64,000 nucleotides of DNA from Minisyncoccota bacterium (GCA_023229825.1 JALNYN010000001.1:62001-126000), one strand, 5' to 3'. Counted from the first letter of the stretch, positions 22,498-30,441 are shown. Numbers and translations are program-made. Notes: generated by a model not told the origin, from the letters alone.

Positions 22498-23500
22498 ATG
22501 TAAGGAAAAAAGCTCCGATCGAATATAATAAGAAAGCCATTCCTCCGGCGCCGGGGATGGTGAAGATCCATGCCCAGACTATCCTGATGGTGGTGCCCCA
22601 TTTTACGGCTTTGAATCTTTGTGCGGAGCCGACGCCGGAGATCGCGCCGGTAATGACGTGCGTGGTGGAAACGGGAACTCCGAGGAATGTGGCGAGAAAT
22701 ATGCTTGTGGCGCTCGCGGATTCGGAGGCAACGCCATCGACGGGACGCAGTTTGAAAATTTTATGCCCCATCGTTTTGATGATACGTTTGCCGCCATAGA
22801 GCGTTCCGAGCGCGATGCAGGTGTGAGCGGAAAGCACTACCCATAACGGTACATCGAAAGTGCTCAAATATCCCGCTGAAACCAAAAGTCCGGTGATGAT
22901 ACCGATCGTTTTTTGCGCGTCGTTGCTTCCATGGGCGAGGCTGTAAAGACCGGCAGAGAGGAGTTGGAGATGGCGCGACCAATAATTCACTGCACCCGGG
23001 GTCATTTTAAGCAAGTAGATAGCCCAAGTAAGAAGTATGATAAACAAGTATCCGAGCGCGAATCCGAGAAGGGGAGCCAGAACGATGAATAAAAAGATCT
23101 TGATCCATCCGCTGGCAATGATGGCGCTCCATCCGGCGGCTGCAATGGCGGCCCCCGCATATCCGCCGATAAGGGCATGAGAAGAGCTCGTCGGCAAAGC
23201 GAGATACAGCGTGATCAGATTCCAGACGATCGCAGCGATAAGCCCCATGAGAACGACCTCCGGCGTAACTATATTGATATTGACGAGTCCTTTACCGATG
23301 GTCTTTGCAACTTCGTTTCCAAAAACCAAGAATGAAATAAAGTTAAAAAATGCGGCAAAAAAGAGAGCTTGACGGAGCGACAGCACTTTCGTTGAAACGA
23401 TCGTTGCGATCGAATTCGCAGCGTCATGCGCGCCGTTCGTAAAATCAAAAGTCAGGGCGATAACAATGATCAGGATGATATAGAGAAGGTGTAGATCCAT
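22496..23500 (-). CDS. Inorganic phosphate transporter, PiT family
   Basis: PiT carriers import metal-phosphate complexes driven by the ion gradient. The 334 aa protein has about ten membrane helices and both inverted-repeat signatures: FDFTNGAHDAANSIAT (19-34) in the first half and AHGSNDAQKTIGI in the second. The ALPTSSSHALIGG and VPVSTTHVITGAI motifs follow each. Length is normal for the bacterial type. It lies downstream of the DUF47 regulator on the same strand with a 108 nt gap that holds a 14 bp inverted repeat, so the pair is probably one operon. Confidence 0.95.
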   Translation of the reverse strand: MDLHLLYIILIIVIALTFDFTNGAHDAANSIATIVSTKVLSLRQALFFAAFFNFISFLVFGNEVAKTIGKGLVNINIVTPEVVLMGLIAAIVWNLITLYLALPTSSSHALIGGYAGAAIAAAGWSAIIASGWIKIFLFIVLAPLLGFALGYLFIILLTWAIYLLKMTPGAVNYWSRHLQLLSAGLYSLAHGSNDAQKTIGIITGLLVSAGYLSTFDVPLWVVLSAHTCIALGTLYGGKRIIKTMGHKIFKLRPVDGVASESASATSIFLATFLGVPVSTTHVITGAISGVGSAQRFKAVKWGTTIRIVWAWIFTIPGAGGMAFLLYSIGAFFLT

Positions 23501-23544
23501 AAATAAATTAGCTGGACGGTATCTTTGAAATTTGGAACAATGTT

Positions 23545-23609
23545 AATTGTTAAATGGTCAAATTGTTATGAAACATGCTAAATTTTTTGCGGTTAACCAT
23601 TTAACAATT
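23545..23609. repeat. 14-bp inverted repeat between regulator and phosphate transporter
   Basis: AATTGTTAAATGGT (23545-23558) is the exact reverse complement of ACCATTTAACAATT (23596-23609), with a 37 nt loop. It begins at the stop codon of the DUF47 gene and may set the ratio of the two products. Confidence 0.6.
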
Positions 23610-24232
23610 TATGTCGACTTAATAACAATGCCTTCAATAAGATCGCTTACTGATTGGAATTTATCGGCGATCATTTCCATTTGCTCGAGTATATCTTTCA
23701 TTTTGATGAGCGTGATGGGATCGCGCTCTTCGCGGAACAGCGCGGCTATCGCTTCTTCATAAATGATATCTCCATCATCTTCCAGATTGTGGATCTTGAT
23801 CTTTGCTTTGAGCAATTCCGGCGTATGCTTCATCTCAGAGAGCAGCTGTATCATGGTACCGAGTTCCGCGGTATCTTCCGCGATCAGCTTGGCAAACGAC
23901 TGCATGGCGGGCATTCTTTTATCCATTCCGTAGAGATAGACGTTGCGAATAACGTCTTCGATAAGATCGATAATGTCGTCCAGCTCATGAGCCAGCTCAT
24001 ACACATCTTCGCGATCGAAGGGGGTAATGAAGGTTGTGTTCAATTCTTCGATTATTCGATGGGTCTTTTCATCAGCATTCCTTTCGATGGCATGCGCACC
24101 TTCCGCGAATTTTTTGAAATTATTGAATTCATCGGCAAACTTGCAGAAAAGCGCCGAGATATCTTCCATGTCTTTTTTTGTGCCCAAAAAAAGCTCGAAG
24201 AAAATATTTTGTTTGGGATTGAAAAGCATCAT
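23609..24232 (-). CDS. DUF47 / PhoU-like regulator of PiT
   Basis: DUF47 proteins are helical PhoU relatives encoded next to PiT transporters and thought to control their activity. The sequence from MMLFNPKQNIFFELF onward is all-helical with the repeated E-D-rich text ERNADEKTHRIIEELNTTFITPFDREDVYELAHELDDIIDLIEDV, typical of the first three-helix bundle, and a second similar bundle. The start at ATG 24232 is chosen because upstream residues are not family-like. A TATAAT (24248-24243) lies 10 nt before it. Length is 207 aa, normal for the family. Confidence 0.9.
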   Translation of the reverse strand: MMLFNPKQNIFFELFLGTKKDMEDISALFCKFADEFNNFKKFAEGAHAIERNADEKTHRIIEELNTTFITPFDREDVYELAHELDDIIDLIEDVIRNVYLYGMDKRMPAMQSFAKLIAEDTAELGTMIQLLSEMKHTPELLKAKIKIHNLEDDGDIIYEEAIAALFREERDPITLIKMKDILEQMEMIADKFQSVSDLIEGIVIKST

Positions 24233-24293
24233 AGTGAGTATTATTATAACAGAAATATTCACGCAATGCCATTTTTGGTATCCGTATTTTATA

Positions 24294-24323
24294 TTGACAC
24301 ACCAGAGGAAGAAATGGTATTCT
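24294..24323 (+). promoter_or_regulatory. Promoter of paralogue 1 (24363 gene)
   Basis: TTGACA (24294-24299), 18 nt, TATTCT (24318-24323). The -10 region GAAATGGTATTCTTTTTTCAG is repeated before paralogue 2. Confidence 0.7.
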
Positions 24324-24362
24324 TTTTTCAGTAAAGTTTATTTATTGAAAGGAGACGGAAAC

Positions 24363-24836
24363 ATGACGCTCGAAAATGAAATACTTACCCCGAAGGATTT
24401 TTACTATGTTTTGGAAGGCGATGGGGTATGTGAAAATGAAATTTTGCTTGGAACAGCTGTGCGGCTGACTTTCCATATTCCGGCGCTCGATATTAAGGAA
24501 CAGGATAGGTCGTTTGGTCTTTCTGTTCGTCCGTACGGGCTGCATTACGTCGATACGGCAGAGTGCTATAAGCGAAGCTACAAAGAGATACATCTTCCAT
24601 GCAAGGAAACCAGCGTTGGTTTTTCTTTTGTCGCCCCGACTGAAGCGGAGTGGAAAAACACGATAACACCCGGATTTGTCTTTGTTTTGGATATGAATGG
24701 TTCTGTGAATTACCAAGATTTTTTAAAGGTTCGCTTTGTGTCGGAAAGAAAACCGTATAAAAGAAAACTTGAAATCGACCTGGAAAATCATATCAAAGGA
24801 ATAGTTAAAAGCGCGATTCGCGGCGAAATATTGTGA
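24363..24836 (+). CDS. Hypothetical protein, paralogue 1, 157 aa
   Basis: The start is ATG 24363 behind AAAGGAGAC. The longer frame that extends upstream runs antisense to the DUF47 gene and is rejected. The protein is soluble and mostly beta-like. It is clearly homologous to the next gene: shared blocks DFYYVLEGDGV / DFYCVLEGDGV, GTAVRLTF.IPAL, SFGLSV.PYGL, HLPCKET / HVPCEET, F.APTE.EWK, LTPGF.VVLD and NYQDFL. Family unknown. The EGDGV opening recalls a small-molecule or cyclic-nucleotide binding barrel, but I cannot support that. Confidence 0.7.
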   Translation: MTLENEILTPKDFYYVLEGDGVCENEILLGTAVRLTFHIPALDIKEQDRSFGLSVRPYGLHYVDTAECYKRSYKEIHLPCKETSVGFSFVAPTEAEWKNTITPGFVFVLDMNGSVNYQDFLKVRFVSERKPYKRKLEIDLENHIKGIVKSAIRGEIL

Positions 24837-24856
24837 GATCGCGAATTTGACTAATG

Positions 24857-24886
24857 ACCGGAGCGCCAGTGCGCTCCGGTTTTTTT
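24857..24886 (+). terminator. Rho-independent terminator
   Basis: ACCGGAGCGC / GCGCTCCGGT, perfect 10 bp stem with a 4 nt loop, then TTTTTT. Confidence 0.9.
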
Positions 24887-24989
24887 ATACTGAAAATATC
24901 TGTATCTCACACGCCTAAAATTTCCCATATTTTTTCAACTGGCGGACCGAACCGGCGACGGGGTGTGAGCAGTTGCTCCGCGTATTGTG

Positions 24990-25019
24990 TTGACATGTTT
25001 ATCAAAGAAATGGTATTCT
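24990..25019 (+). promoter_or_regulatory. Promoter of paralogue 2 (25057 gene)
   Basis: TTGACA (24990-24995), 18 nt, TATTCT (25014-25019), within a segment nearly identical to the promoter of paralogue 1. Confidence 0.7.
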
Positions 25020-25056
25020 TTTTTCAGAAAAGTTCACTGTTGAAAGGAGAAGGACC

Positions 25057-25578
25057 ATGACACATGGGAATGAAGCAGTGCCGCAAAATGATTTTTATTG
25101 CGTTTTGGAAGGCGACGGCGTTTTTGGCAATACCGCCACCAATATTCCGGAAGTTCAATTCGGGACAGCCGTACGGCTGACGTTTTGTATTCCGGCGCTT
25201 GCGGTTACCCCGCATGAAATATCGTTCGGACTTTCCGTCCACCCATACGGGCTGCGATATCTGGGGAAGATCGAGCACGAATGGTATAGATTGATACATG
25301 TTCCGTGCGAAGAAACAGAAGTGAATTTCGATTTTATCGCGCCGACGGAAGAGGAATGGAAAAGTTCTCTCACTCCGGGGTTTGCTGTTGTTCTTGATAC
25401 GGAAGGTTTGATCAATTATCAGGATTTTTTGCGGATCCAATTTATCTCAGGCAAAAAACGGTTGGTTAAGAAACTTGGTTTTGATCTCGCAAAGGATATT
25501 CAAGGAATGACAGACCGCGCGCTCGAATGGCGGGGAACGCTCGAAAGAATACATCGCTCCCACGAAGAAATAAAGTAG
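25057..25578 (+). CDS. Hypothetical protein, paralogue 2, 173 aa
   Basis: Starts at ATG 25057 behind GAAAGGAGAAGG. Homologous along its whole length to the gene at 24363, with a 7-residue insertion after the EGDGV block and a longer, charged C-terminal helix. Promoter, leader and terminator design are duplicated too. It is a recent-looking but already diverged tandem duplication. Function unknown. Confidence 0.7.
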   Translation: MTHGNEAVPQNDFYCVLEGDGVFGNTATNIPEVQFGTAVRLTFCIPALAVTPHEISFGLSVHPYGLRYLGKIEHEWYRLIHVPCEETEVNFDFIAPTEEEWKSSLTPGFAVVLDTEGLINYQDFLRIQFISGKKRLVKKLGFDLAKDIQGMTDRALEWRGTLERIHRSHEEIK

Positions 25579-25587
25579 AACATATAT

Positions 25588-25617
25588 ACCGAAGCGTCAA
25601 TACGCTTCGGTTTTTTT
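25588..25617 (+). terminator. Rho-independent terminator
   Basis: ACCGAAGCGT / ACGCTTCGGT stem, CAAT loop, then TTTTTTT. Confidence 0.9.
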
Positions 25618-25692
25618 GCGGGCTGATCCAATATTCCTTTTTTGACGAACGGATTTGTAGTATAATAAGAATGCTTATAGAATTCAAAATTT

Positions 25693-26772
25693 ATGGCAGT
25701 ACAAAAAATAAAATTTTTAATTTTTAAGATCGCGGTCTTTTTGTTTTTTTTGACGTTATATCTTCCGACGCATGCCGCAGGAACGCCGCTCATATTCAGT
25801 TATCAGGGGAGGATCACCGACGCGAGCGGAAATCTTCTCGGCGGATCGGGAACGAACTATTATTTTAAGTTCTCCATCTGGGATAACGCCACGGTTCTGT
25901 CCGGGACCAAGCTTTGGCCGACGAGCGCGCCCACTTCATTTGCCACTTCCGTTCGTCAGGGGGTTTTTAACGTTAACATCGGAGACACCGATAACTCCTA
26001 TCCGGATGTTTTGGATTTTAATTTCAATACGAATAAGAATATTTATCTCCAAGTTGAGGTTTCTTCGGATAATGTTACTTTTGAGACCATCGGCCCGAGA
26101 CAGAGGATATCTTCGGCTCCATTCGCGCAAATGGCGGGAGGCGTGAGCGGGTTAGGGCAGTCTTCTTTCGGTACGACCACGCCTATCGCAAATACGATAG
26201 TGAGCATTGAATCAACAAGCACATCCGCCGTTCCTCTCTCGATCCGTTCGTTCGCAGGGCAGATCGCCGATCTTTTCCGTCTGCAGGATTATAATCTGAA
26301 TCATTTGTTTTCGATCAATTCGCTCGGAGGCATCTTTGGTTCCTCAACGCTCGCTATCGGTACTTCCGCAGGAAATACTTCGCTCATGGTCAATTCCTCC
26401 GGAAACGTCGGTGTCGGAACGGCGGATCCCGGAAGCAAATTCAATGTTTTTGGCGTTGACAGTGTGCCACAATTGAGGATAAGCCAATCAAGCGTGCTTT
26501 TCGGAGAATTATATGTTGATTCGGCCGGCGACGTGAGAATTTCATCCAATAGCGGCAACGGGGGAAATATCAGGATGCAAAATGAAAACCTCTGGGTCTG
26601 TTCCGGAGGAAGCTGCGATCCGTCGATCAATCCCGCCGGACAGGGTAATGTCGTAGTGGAAACGGCGATCATTCTAAACAATAAATTCAAACTCAAACAA
26701 GTAGACGCTTCGACAACGATAATGTATGATTCTTCAGACAACCCAATACTTGAGTTCGACGAAGGACAATAA
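25693..26772 (+). CDS. Secreted fibre-like protein, 359 aa
   Basis: Residues 1-28 form a Sec signal peptide (hydrophobic IAVFLFFLTLYL, likely cleavage after THA). The mature protein opens with LIFSYQGRITDASGNLL, a beta-rich module common at the start of exported fibre or tail-like proteins. It continues with Gly/Ser/Asn-rich repeats of the type GNTSLMVNSSGNVGVGTADP seen in trimeric fibre shafts, and ends in a short polar tail. No enzyme motif. I infer an extracellular adhesin or fibre. No Shine-Dalgarno is present. A TATAAT at 25661-25666 may be the -10 box. Confidence 0.7.
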   Translation: MAVQKIKFLIFKIAVFLFFLTLYLPTHAAGTPLIFSYQGRITDASGNLLGGSGTNYYFKFSIWDNATVLSGTKLWPTSAPTSFATSVRQGVFNVNIGDTDNSYPDVLDFNFNTNKNIYLQVEVSSDNVTFETIGPRQRISSAPFAQMAGGVSGLGQSSFGTTTPIANTIVSIESTSTSAVPLSIRSFAGQIADLFRLQDYNLNHLFSINSLGGIFGSSTLAIGTSAGNTSLMVNSSGNVGVGTADPGSKFNVFGVDSVPQLRISQSSVLFGELYVDSAGDVRISSNSGNGGNIRMQNENLWVCSGGSCDPSINPAGQGNVVVETAIILNNKFKLKQVDASTTIMYDSSDNPILEFDEGQ

Positions 26773-26775
26773 AGA

Positions 26776-26888
26776 TACTAATATACGAATGGGTACCAAT
26801 ATACGAATGAATACGAATACGGACGGTTCCGGCGTGCGTCGCTTCATTCGTTGCCATTCGTATATTGGTACCCATTCGTATATTGGTA
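26776..26888. repeat. 34-bp inverted repeat built from tandem 12-mers, in front of tatC
   Basis: Left arm 26776-26809 and right arm 26855-26888 are complementary with one mismatch. Each arm holds two copies of AATATACGAATG joined by GGTACC. A 45 nt loop separates them, and T7 follows the right arm immediately before the tatC ATG. It can work as a terminator for the fibre gene or as an attenuator for tatC. Confidence 0.75.
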
Positions 26889-26895
26889 TTTTTTT

Positions 26896-27666
26896 ATGAC
26901 TTTACTCCAAGAACTTGCCATATTCCTGAGACACATTATCCACTGGATCTATTACTTTGTGGGTTTTTCGTTTTTTTTCTTTGTTTTTGGCCTGAATGAG
27001 GTCGTGTTGTTCGGGCGAACCTACTTGCTGCCATTGCCGACCGGCGATTCTATATCCGTTCAGGTTTTCAATCAGATAAGCATTGACGTGCTTCCGGAGA
27101 ATGTTCAGCTTTTGGTGACAAATCCCATGAGCGGATTTCTTTCGCAGATGTCGCTCGCAATGTTTCTCGCTTTTTTGGCTACCATCCCGCTTTTTGTTTA
27201 CAAACTTACCACCTACCTTCTTCCCGCGCTTCATCCTCATGAAAAAAGGGTTTTCATCTGGATATTATGGCCGACTATTTTCCTCTTTTTTTCCGGCTGT
27301 GCGTTCTCCTATTATTTTCTGGTCCCGGCGACGTTCAGCGTGCTCTATCCATTCGCTACCATGATCGGCGCGGCAACCTATTTCGCTCTTGACGAATTCA
27401 TCTATTTCGTGTTTAGTTTGACATTTTATGTCGGACTCATGTTTTTACTTCCGTTGTATATGATCGCCTTAAGCGTTATGCATATAGTAAAGGCGGATAA
27501 GTGGCTTCAACTCTGGCGGCACGCAATTTTGGGTTTTTTGCTGCTGTCCGCCCTCATCACCCCCGATGGAACGGGAATTACCATGGCAATGCTGTTCATC
27601 CCCTTGGCGATTCTCTATTTCGCCGGATATTATTTTGCAAAGAAACTTTCTAAAGAGTATACTTAA
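26896..27666 (+). CDS. tatC: Sec-independent protein translocase TatC
   Basis: TatC recognises twin-arginine signal peptides and forms the core of the Tat translocon, which exports folded proteins. From ATG 26896 the protein is 256 aa with six membrane helices. Family features are LATIPLFVYKLTTYLLPALHPHEKR (cytosolic loop with Pro and Glu), GCAFSYYFLVPATFSVLYPF and the terminal ALITPDGTGITMAMLFIPLAILYFAGY. An upstream open frame through the inverted repeat is not used. It heads the Tat locus. Confidence 0.93.
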   Translation: MTLLQELAIFLRHIIHWIYYFVGFSFFFFVFGLNEVVLFGRTYLLPLPTGDSISVQVFNQISIDVLPENVQLLVTNPMSGFLSQMSLAMFLAFLATIPLFVYKLTTYLLPALHPHEKRVFIWILWPTIFLFFSGCAFSYYFLVPATFSVLYPFATMIGAATYFALDEFIYFVFSLTFYVGLMFLLPLYMIALSVMHIVKADKWLQLWRHAILGFLLLSALITPDGTGITMAMLFIPLAILYFAGYYFAKKLSKEYT

Positions 27667-27708
27667 AGTAAGGGTCGAAATTAAAAGCAAAGTAAATTAA
27701 ACAATATT

Positions 27709-27798
27709 ATGTTTGGTTTGGGAACTCCGGAGATAATAGTGATCTTGGTGGCTGTCGTTGTACTATTTTTCCTTTATAGAAGCCGCAAAGCTAAATAG
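27709..27798 (+). CDS. Minimal TatA-like peptide, 29 aa
   Basis: Too short for ordinary gene calling. It reads MFGLGTPEIIVILVAVVV then LFFLYRSRKAK. The opening FGLGxPEIIxIL is the same as in the full TatA gene 120 nt downstream (MFGLGLPEIIIILLV), but it stops right after the membrane helix and a basic end. It lacks the FG hinge, the amphipathic helix and the acidic tail. It could be a regulatory or assembly subunit like the tiny TatE-type peptides, or a decaying copy of tatA. Confidence 0.6.
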   Translation: MFGLGTPEIIVILVAVVVLFFLYRSRKAK

Positions 27799-27920
27799 CG
27801 TGTCTATGCATTTGGTGATCTCCTTTAACGTCCGTCAGCTGATAGGTTGTCGTTGTTCGTCATTCAATTGCATAAGTTAAGAGAGGTCGAGTTTGTAAAT
27901 TTAGATCAAAAATAATTAAA

Positions 27921-28118
27921 ATGAATATGTTTGGACTAGGACTTCCGGAGATCATAATTATCTTGTTGGTGGTGGTGATTTTCTTTTTTGGCGGAGAAAA
28001 AATATCCGAAATGGCCCGAGGTTTGGGAAGATTTACGGGCGAATTTAAGAAAGGAAAAGAAGAGATGGAAACTGAAATTAAAAAGGCTGAAAAAGAGATA
28101 AAAGACATTAAGAAGTAG
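27921..28118 (+). CDS. tatA: Sec-independent translocase subunit TatA
   Basis: TatA oligomerises to form the Tat export path. The 65 aa protein has the full plan: short N-terminus, membrane helix (LGLPEIIIILLVVVIFFF), FGGEKI hinge, amphipathic helix with SEMARGLGRFTGEFKKG, and a Lys/Glu tail. The ATG at 27927 (MFGLG) is an equally good start. It is followed closely by a gene with a twin-arginine signal. Confidence 0.9.
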   Translation: MNMFGLGLPEIIIILLVVVIFFFGGEKISEMARGLGRFTGEFKKGKEEMETEIKKAEKEIKDIKK

Positions 28119-28318
28119 CTCACGATCGGTGCGATTATCGAAACAAGCCGATCCCTCATTAACTCACCTAGCGTTCCACGCAAAAAAACAAAAGCAAACA
28201 CAACGGTTACTCGCCAGTCGCAAGTTGGCAAAGGAATTCCGCGTGCCGATCGGTACTCCGAACCTTTCCGAAGCGAATCCCGCCTGTGGCGGAGTGCGAG
28301 CGATAAAACAAAAAGTTA
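28119..28318. other. Spacer between tatA and its putative substrate
   Basis: No gene. It contains inverted pieces of the GCCGATCGGTACTCCGAACC and CCCGCCTGTGGCGGAG type, resembling repeat palindromes seen elsewhere in the window. Confidence 0.35.
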
Positions 28319-28567
28319 ATGGACAAAGAAAGAAGGAACTTTCTAAAAATAATATTGATCGGTAGCGGGACCCTCCTTGCGGGGAAAGTTTTGGGCCCAT
28401 TGTTTTCGAGGCGTCTGGATAGTTCCTTCACAAGAACCGATCCATCTGATAATATCAATTCACTCGCTAAAAGTTCCTCGTCTTTTAAGATAGTTGAGAA
28501 CGATAAAGTGTTGTCCATTTACGACAACGCCGGGGAGGAAATATTCCAGATAGATAAGGGAGCGTAA
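28319..28567 (+). CDS. Small Tat substrate (twin-arginine signal), 82 aa
   Basis: The N-terminus MDKERRNFLKIILIGSGTLL is a twin-arginine signal: consecutive Arg5-Arg6, then NFLK and a moderately hydrophobic stretch with Gly/Ser. After it comes a short Ser/Asp-rich mature part ending VENDKVLSIYDNAGEEIFQIDKGA. There is no cofactor motif. Its place right behind tatC-tatA suggests a dedicated substrate, or a membrane-anchored partner if the signal is uncleaved. Confidence 0.75.
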   Translation: MDKERRNFLKIILIGSGTLLAGKVLGPLFSRRLDSSFTRTDPSDNINSLAKSSSSFKIVENDKVLSIYDNAGEEIFQIDKGA

Positions 28568-28664
28568 AACAAGCAAAAAGAATAAAGCAAAAAGGAAAAA
28601 GGAAAAAGACGACCGTTTTTACAGTTCTTTTGACTTTAGACTTTTAGACTTTTTACTTTAACAT
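28568..28664. repeat. Purine/pyrimidine inverted spacer repeats
   Basis: GCAAAAAGGAAAAAGGAAAAAG on the left, and TTTAGACTTTTAGACTTTTTAC on the right of a short unique centre. Same design as the ribosomal spacers. Confidence 0.55.
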
Positions 28665-29267
28665 ATGGCTGAAGAAAGAGCTGATTGTAAACGACATAAG
28701 TGGATCCCTCTTTTGGGTATCGACAAAGAACGGAGCGTCCCTACGGCTCTTTTTACGTGTCTTCGATGCGGAGACTTGAAGGTGGGTACTCACACGATCA
28801 AAATTTCACGGTATCGGTTGGACATGGGCGAGCTGCCAATGAACAGCATTGCCTCCATAAATTTAATGAACGAACCGTCGGTAAACGCGACAGCCTCAGG
28901 TTTGGTTATAACGGCCGCTGTGGGCACGAACGCAGAGGGTATTGGCGCGCCTCTTTTTATGGCGGCGAACGGAAATTTGAATACGGCAAGCGCTGTCTCA
29001 AGCGCAACGACCCCGTGCGTAGCTTTGGCGATGGAAACGGGGACCGGCAGTAAAAAAGTTCTTCTTCACGGCGTACTTCGACTGGATGCGTGGAATTGGA
29101 CGACGGGTCCCGGAACGAACGGATTGATCTATGTATCGACGACCACCGGATTGCTCACTCAGGCGCAGCCTTCAGGGACGGATGAGGTGATACAACCGAT
29201 AGGATGGGCTCTTTCGGATGATTGCATTTATTTCACGCCTTCAATGATGTATTTGACGCACGTATAG
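28665..29267 (+). CDS. Phage-structural-like protein with N-terminal zinc-ribbon-like part, 200 aa
   Basis: Residues 8-40 hold Cys and His ligands (DCKRHKW ... TCLRCGDLKVGTHTI) suggesting a small zinc-binding head. From about residue 60 the protein is Ala/Gly/Thr-rich beta text (ATASGLVITAAVGTNAEGIGAPLF ... LLHGVLRLDAWNWTTGPGTNGLIYVST), the style of capsid-decoration or tail-associated phage proteins. No signal peptide. It opens the glycosyltransferase region. I infer a structural role and a possible phage origin from style only. Confidence 0.6.
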   Translation: MAEERADCKRHKWIPLLGIDKERSVPTALFTCLRCGDLKVGTHTIKISRYRLDMGELPMNSIASINLMNEPSVNATASGLVITAAVGTNAEGIGAPLFMAANGNLNTASAVSSATTPCVALAMETGTGSKKVLLHGVLRLDAWNWTTGPGTNGLIYVSTTTGLLTQAQPSGTDEVIQPIGWALSDDCIYFTPSMMYLTHV

Positions 29268-29591
29268 GTATCTTTAGAACATTTTTTATCCATTCTCACA
29301 AGTTGAAAATTTAATCGGTTCGTGTTTCAATACCAAATACAGATGGTATTTTTTTACGAGTAAAAAGGTGAAAGTAAAAAGTTAAAAGTACGCCGATTCT
29401 TAGATTTACTTTTTCGTCGTCATACCGGACAGAGATTCAGTATCTACGTACGGAGCGAGTATTCCGTTGGAATATTTGAAAATAACAATGAATGTGATTA
29501 TTCCAAACGTTTCGGTTCGGGGTGCAACCCCGAACCGGCGACGGAGGCGTACTTTTAACTTTTGACTTTTTCCTTTTAACTTCGAGCGATC
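29268..29591. repeat. Spacer with inverted repeat arms and a GC hairpin
   Basis: No gene in these 324 nt. AAAAAGTTAAAAGTACGCC (about 29376-29394) is answered by GGCGTACTTTTAACTTTT (about 29546-29563), making a long-range inverted repeat. Between them lies a perfect 11 bp hairpin CGGTTCGGGGT / ACCCCGAACCG (29513-29537). Confidence 0.6.
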
Positions 29592-30371
29592 ATGTTATCC
29601 ATTATTATCCCCTCATACAACGACGTATATCTTCAACCGACCATTGATGATATTCGGAAAAATGCCAGAGGCGAGATCGAGATCATCGCTATTCTTGACG
29701 GCTGCCAGGACAATACCATTACCGGGGCGACGGTCATCCATAATGAAAACAGAAGGGGGCTTCGCGATAGCGTGAACGCCGGCGTGGCCATCTCTCGGGG
29801 CGAATATATTTTAAAATGCGATTCTCATTGTATGTTCGATGAGGGTTTCGATGTCAAACTTCTCGCTGATATCGAAGATAACTGGGTGGTTATTCCGAGA
29901 AGATATAAGCTCGATACGGACAAATGGATCATTTGCGAAGACGATGCGAAGCCGATCGATTATGAGAAGCTGGTACTCGATCTTCCGGATAGAATTTGCG
30001 GACAGGAGTGGGTCGGGCGCACAAAGAAAAATAAAGATATTCTCGTGGATGAAACCATGGTCTTTCAGGGCTCTTGCTGGATCATGTCGCGAAAGCACTG
30101 GGATCATATCGGAGAACTTCAAGAAGAAGGATACGGAACTTTCACTCAGGAACCGATCGAGATCGCTCTCAAAACATGGCTCAGCGGAGGGAAGGTCATG
30201 GTCAACAAAAAAACTTGGTATGCCCATCAGCACCGAAAATTCGGCAGGACGCACAAAATGAAACCGGCAGAAGTGATCGCAGGCAACACCTATTCAAAAG
30301 ATTTTTGGATGAATAACCGATGGGAGAAAAGGGTGCATGACTTGGAGTGGTTGGTGGAGAGATTTAAATAA
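29592..30371 (+). CDS. GT2-family glycosyltransferase, 259 aa
   Basis: GT2 enzymes transfer sugars from nucleotide-sugar donors with inversion. The N-terminal GT-A fold is clear: MLSIIIPSYNDVYLQPTI, then IEIIAILDGCQDNT, then GLRDSVNAGVAISRGEYILKCDSHCMF. The last supplies the metal-binding acidic motif (CDSHCMFDEGFD). A second acidic region, TQEPIEIALKTWLSGG with Trp, fits the acceptor side. Soluble, no membrane anchor. It is one of three related GT-A genes here (29592, 30873, 37987) that share ILKCDSHC / VMSLDAHC / VMKADAHC and the NKKTWYAHQH-type motif. No Shine-Dalgarno. Confidence 0.88.
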   Translation: MLSIIIPSYNDVYLQPTIDDIRKNARGEIEIIAILDGCQDNTITGATVIHNENRRGLRDSVNAGVAISRGEYILKCDSHCMFDEGFDVKLLADIEDNWVVIPRRYKLDTDKWIICEDDAKPIDYEKLVLDLPDRICGQEWVGRTKKNKDILVDETMVFQGSCWIMSRKHWDHIGELQEEGYGTFTQEPIEIALKTWLSGGKVMVNKKTWYAHQHRKFGRTHKMKPAEVIAGNTYSKDFWMNNRWEKRVHDLEWLVERFK

Positions 30372-30441
30372 AGAAAATTGAGAATAGATAATAGAGAATA
30401 GAATACGAAACGACAAGAATAGAGAATTGAAAATAGAATAT
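30372..30441. repeat. Left flank repeat of the four-helix-bundle gene
   Basis: Degenerate copies of GAGAATAGA (AGAAAATTGAGAATAGATAATAGAGAATAG). Their complements lie at 30817-30872 on the other side of the small gene. Confidence 0.6.

Noticed and set aside
7541..25617. Integron interpretation of the orphan mini-genes
   Set aside because: Each unit has its own promoter, and no attC-like hairpins at junctions or tyrosine integrase is visible.
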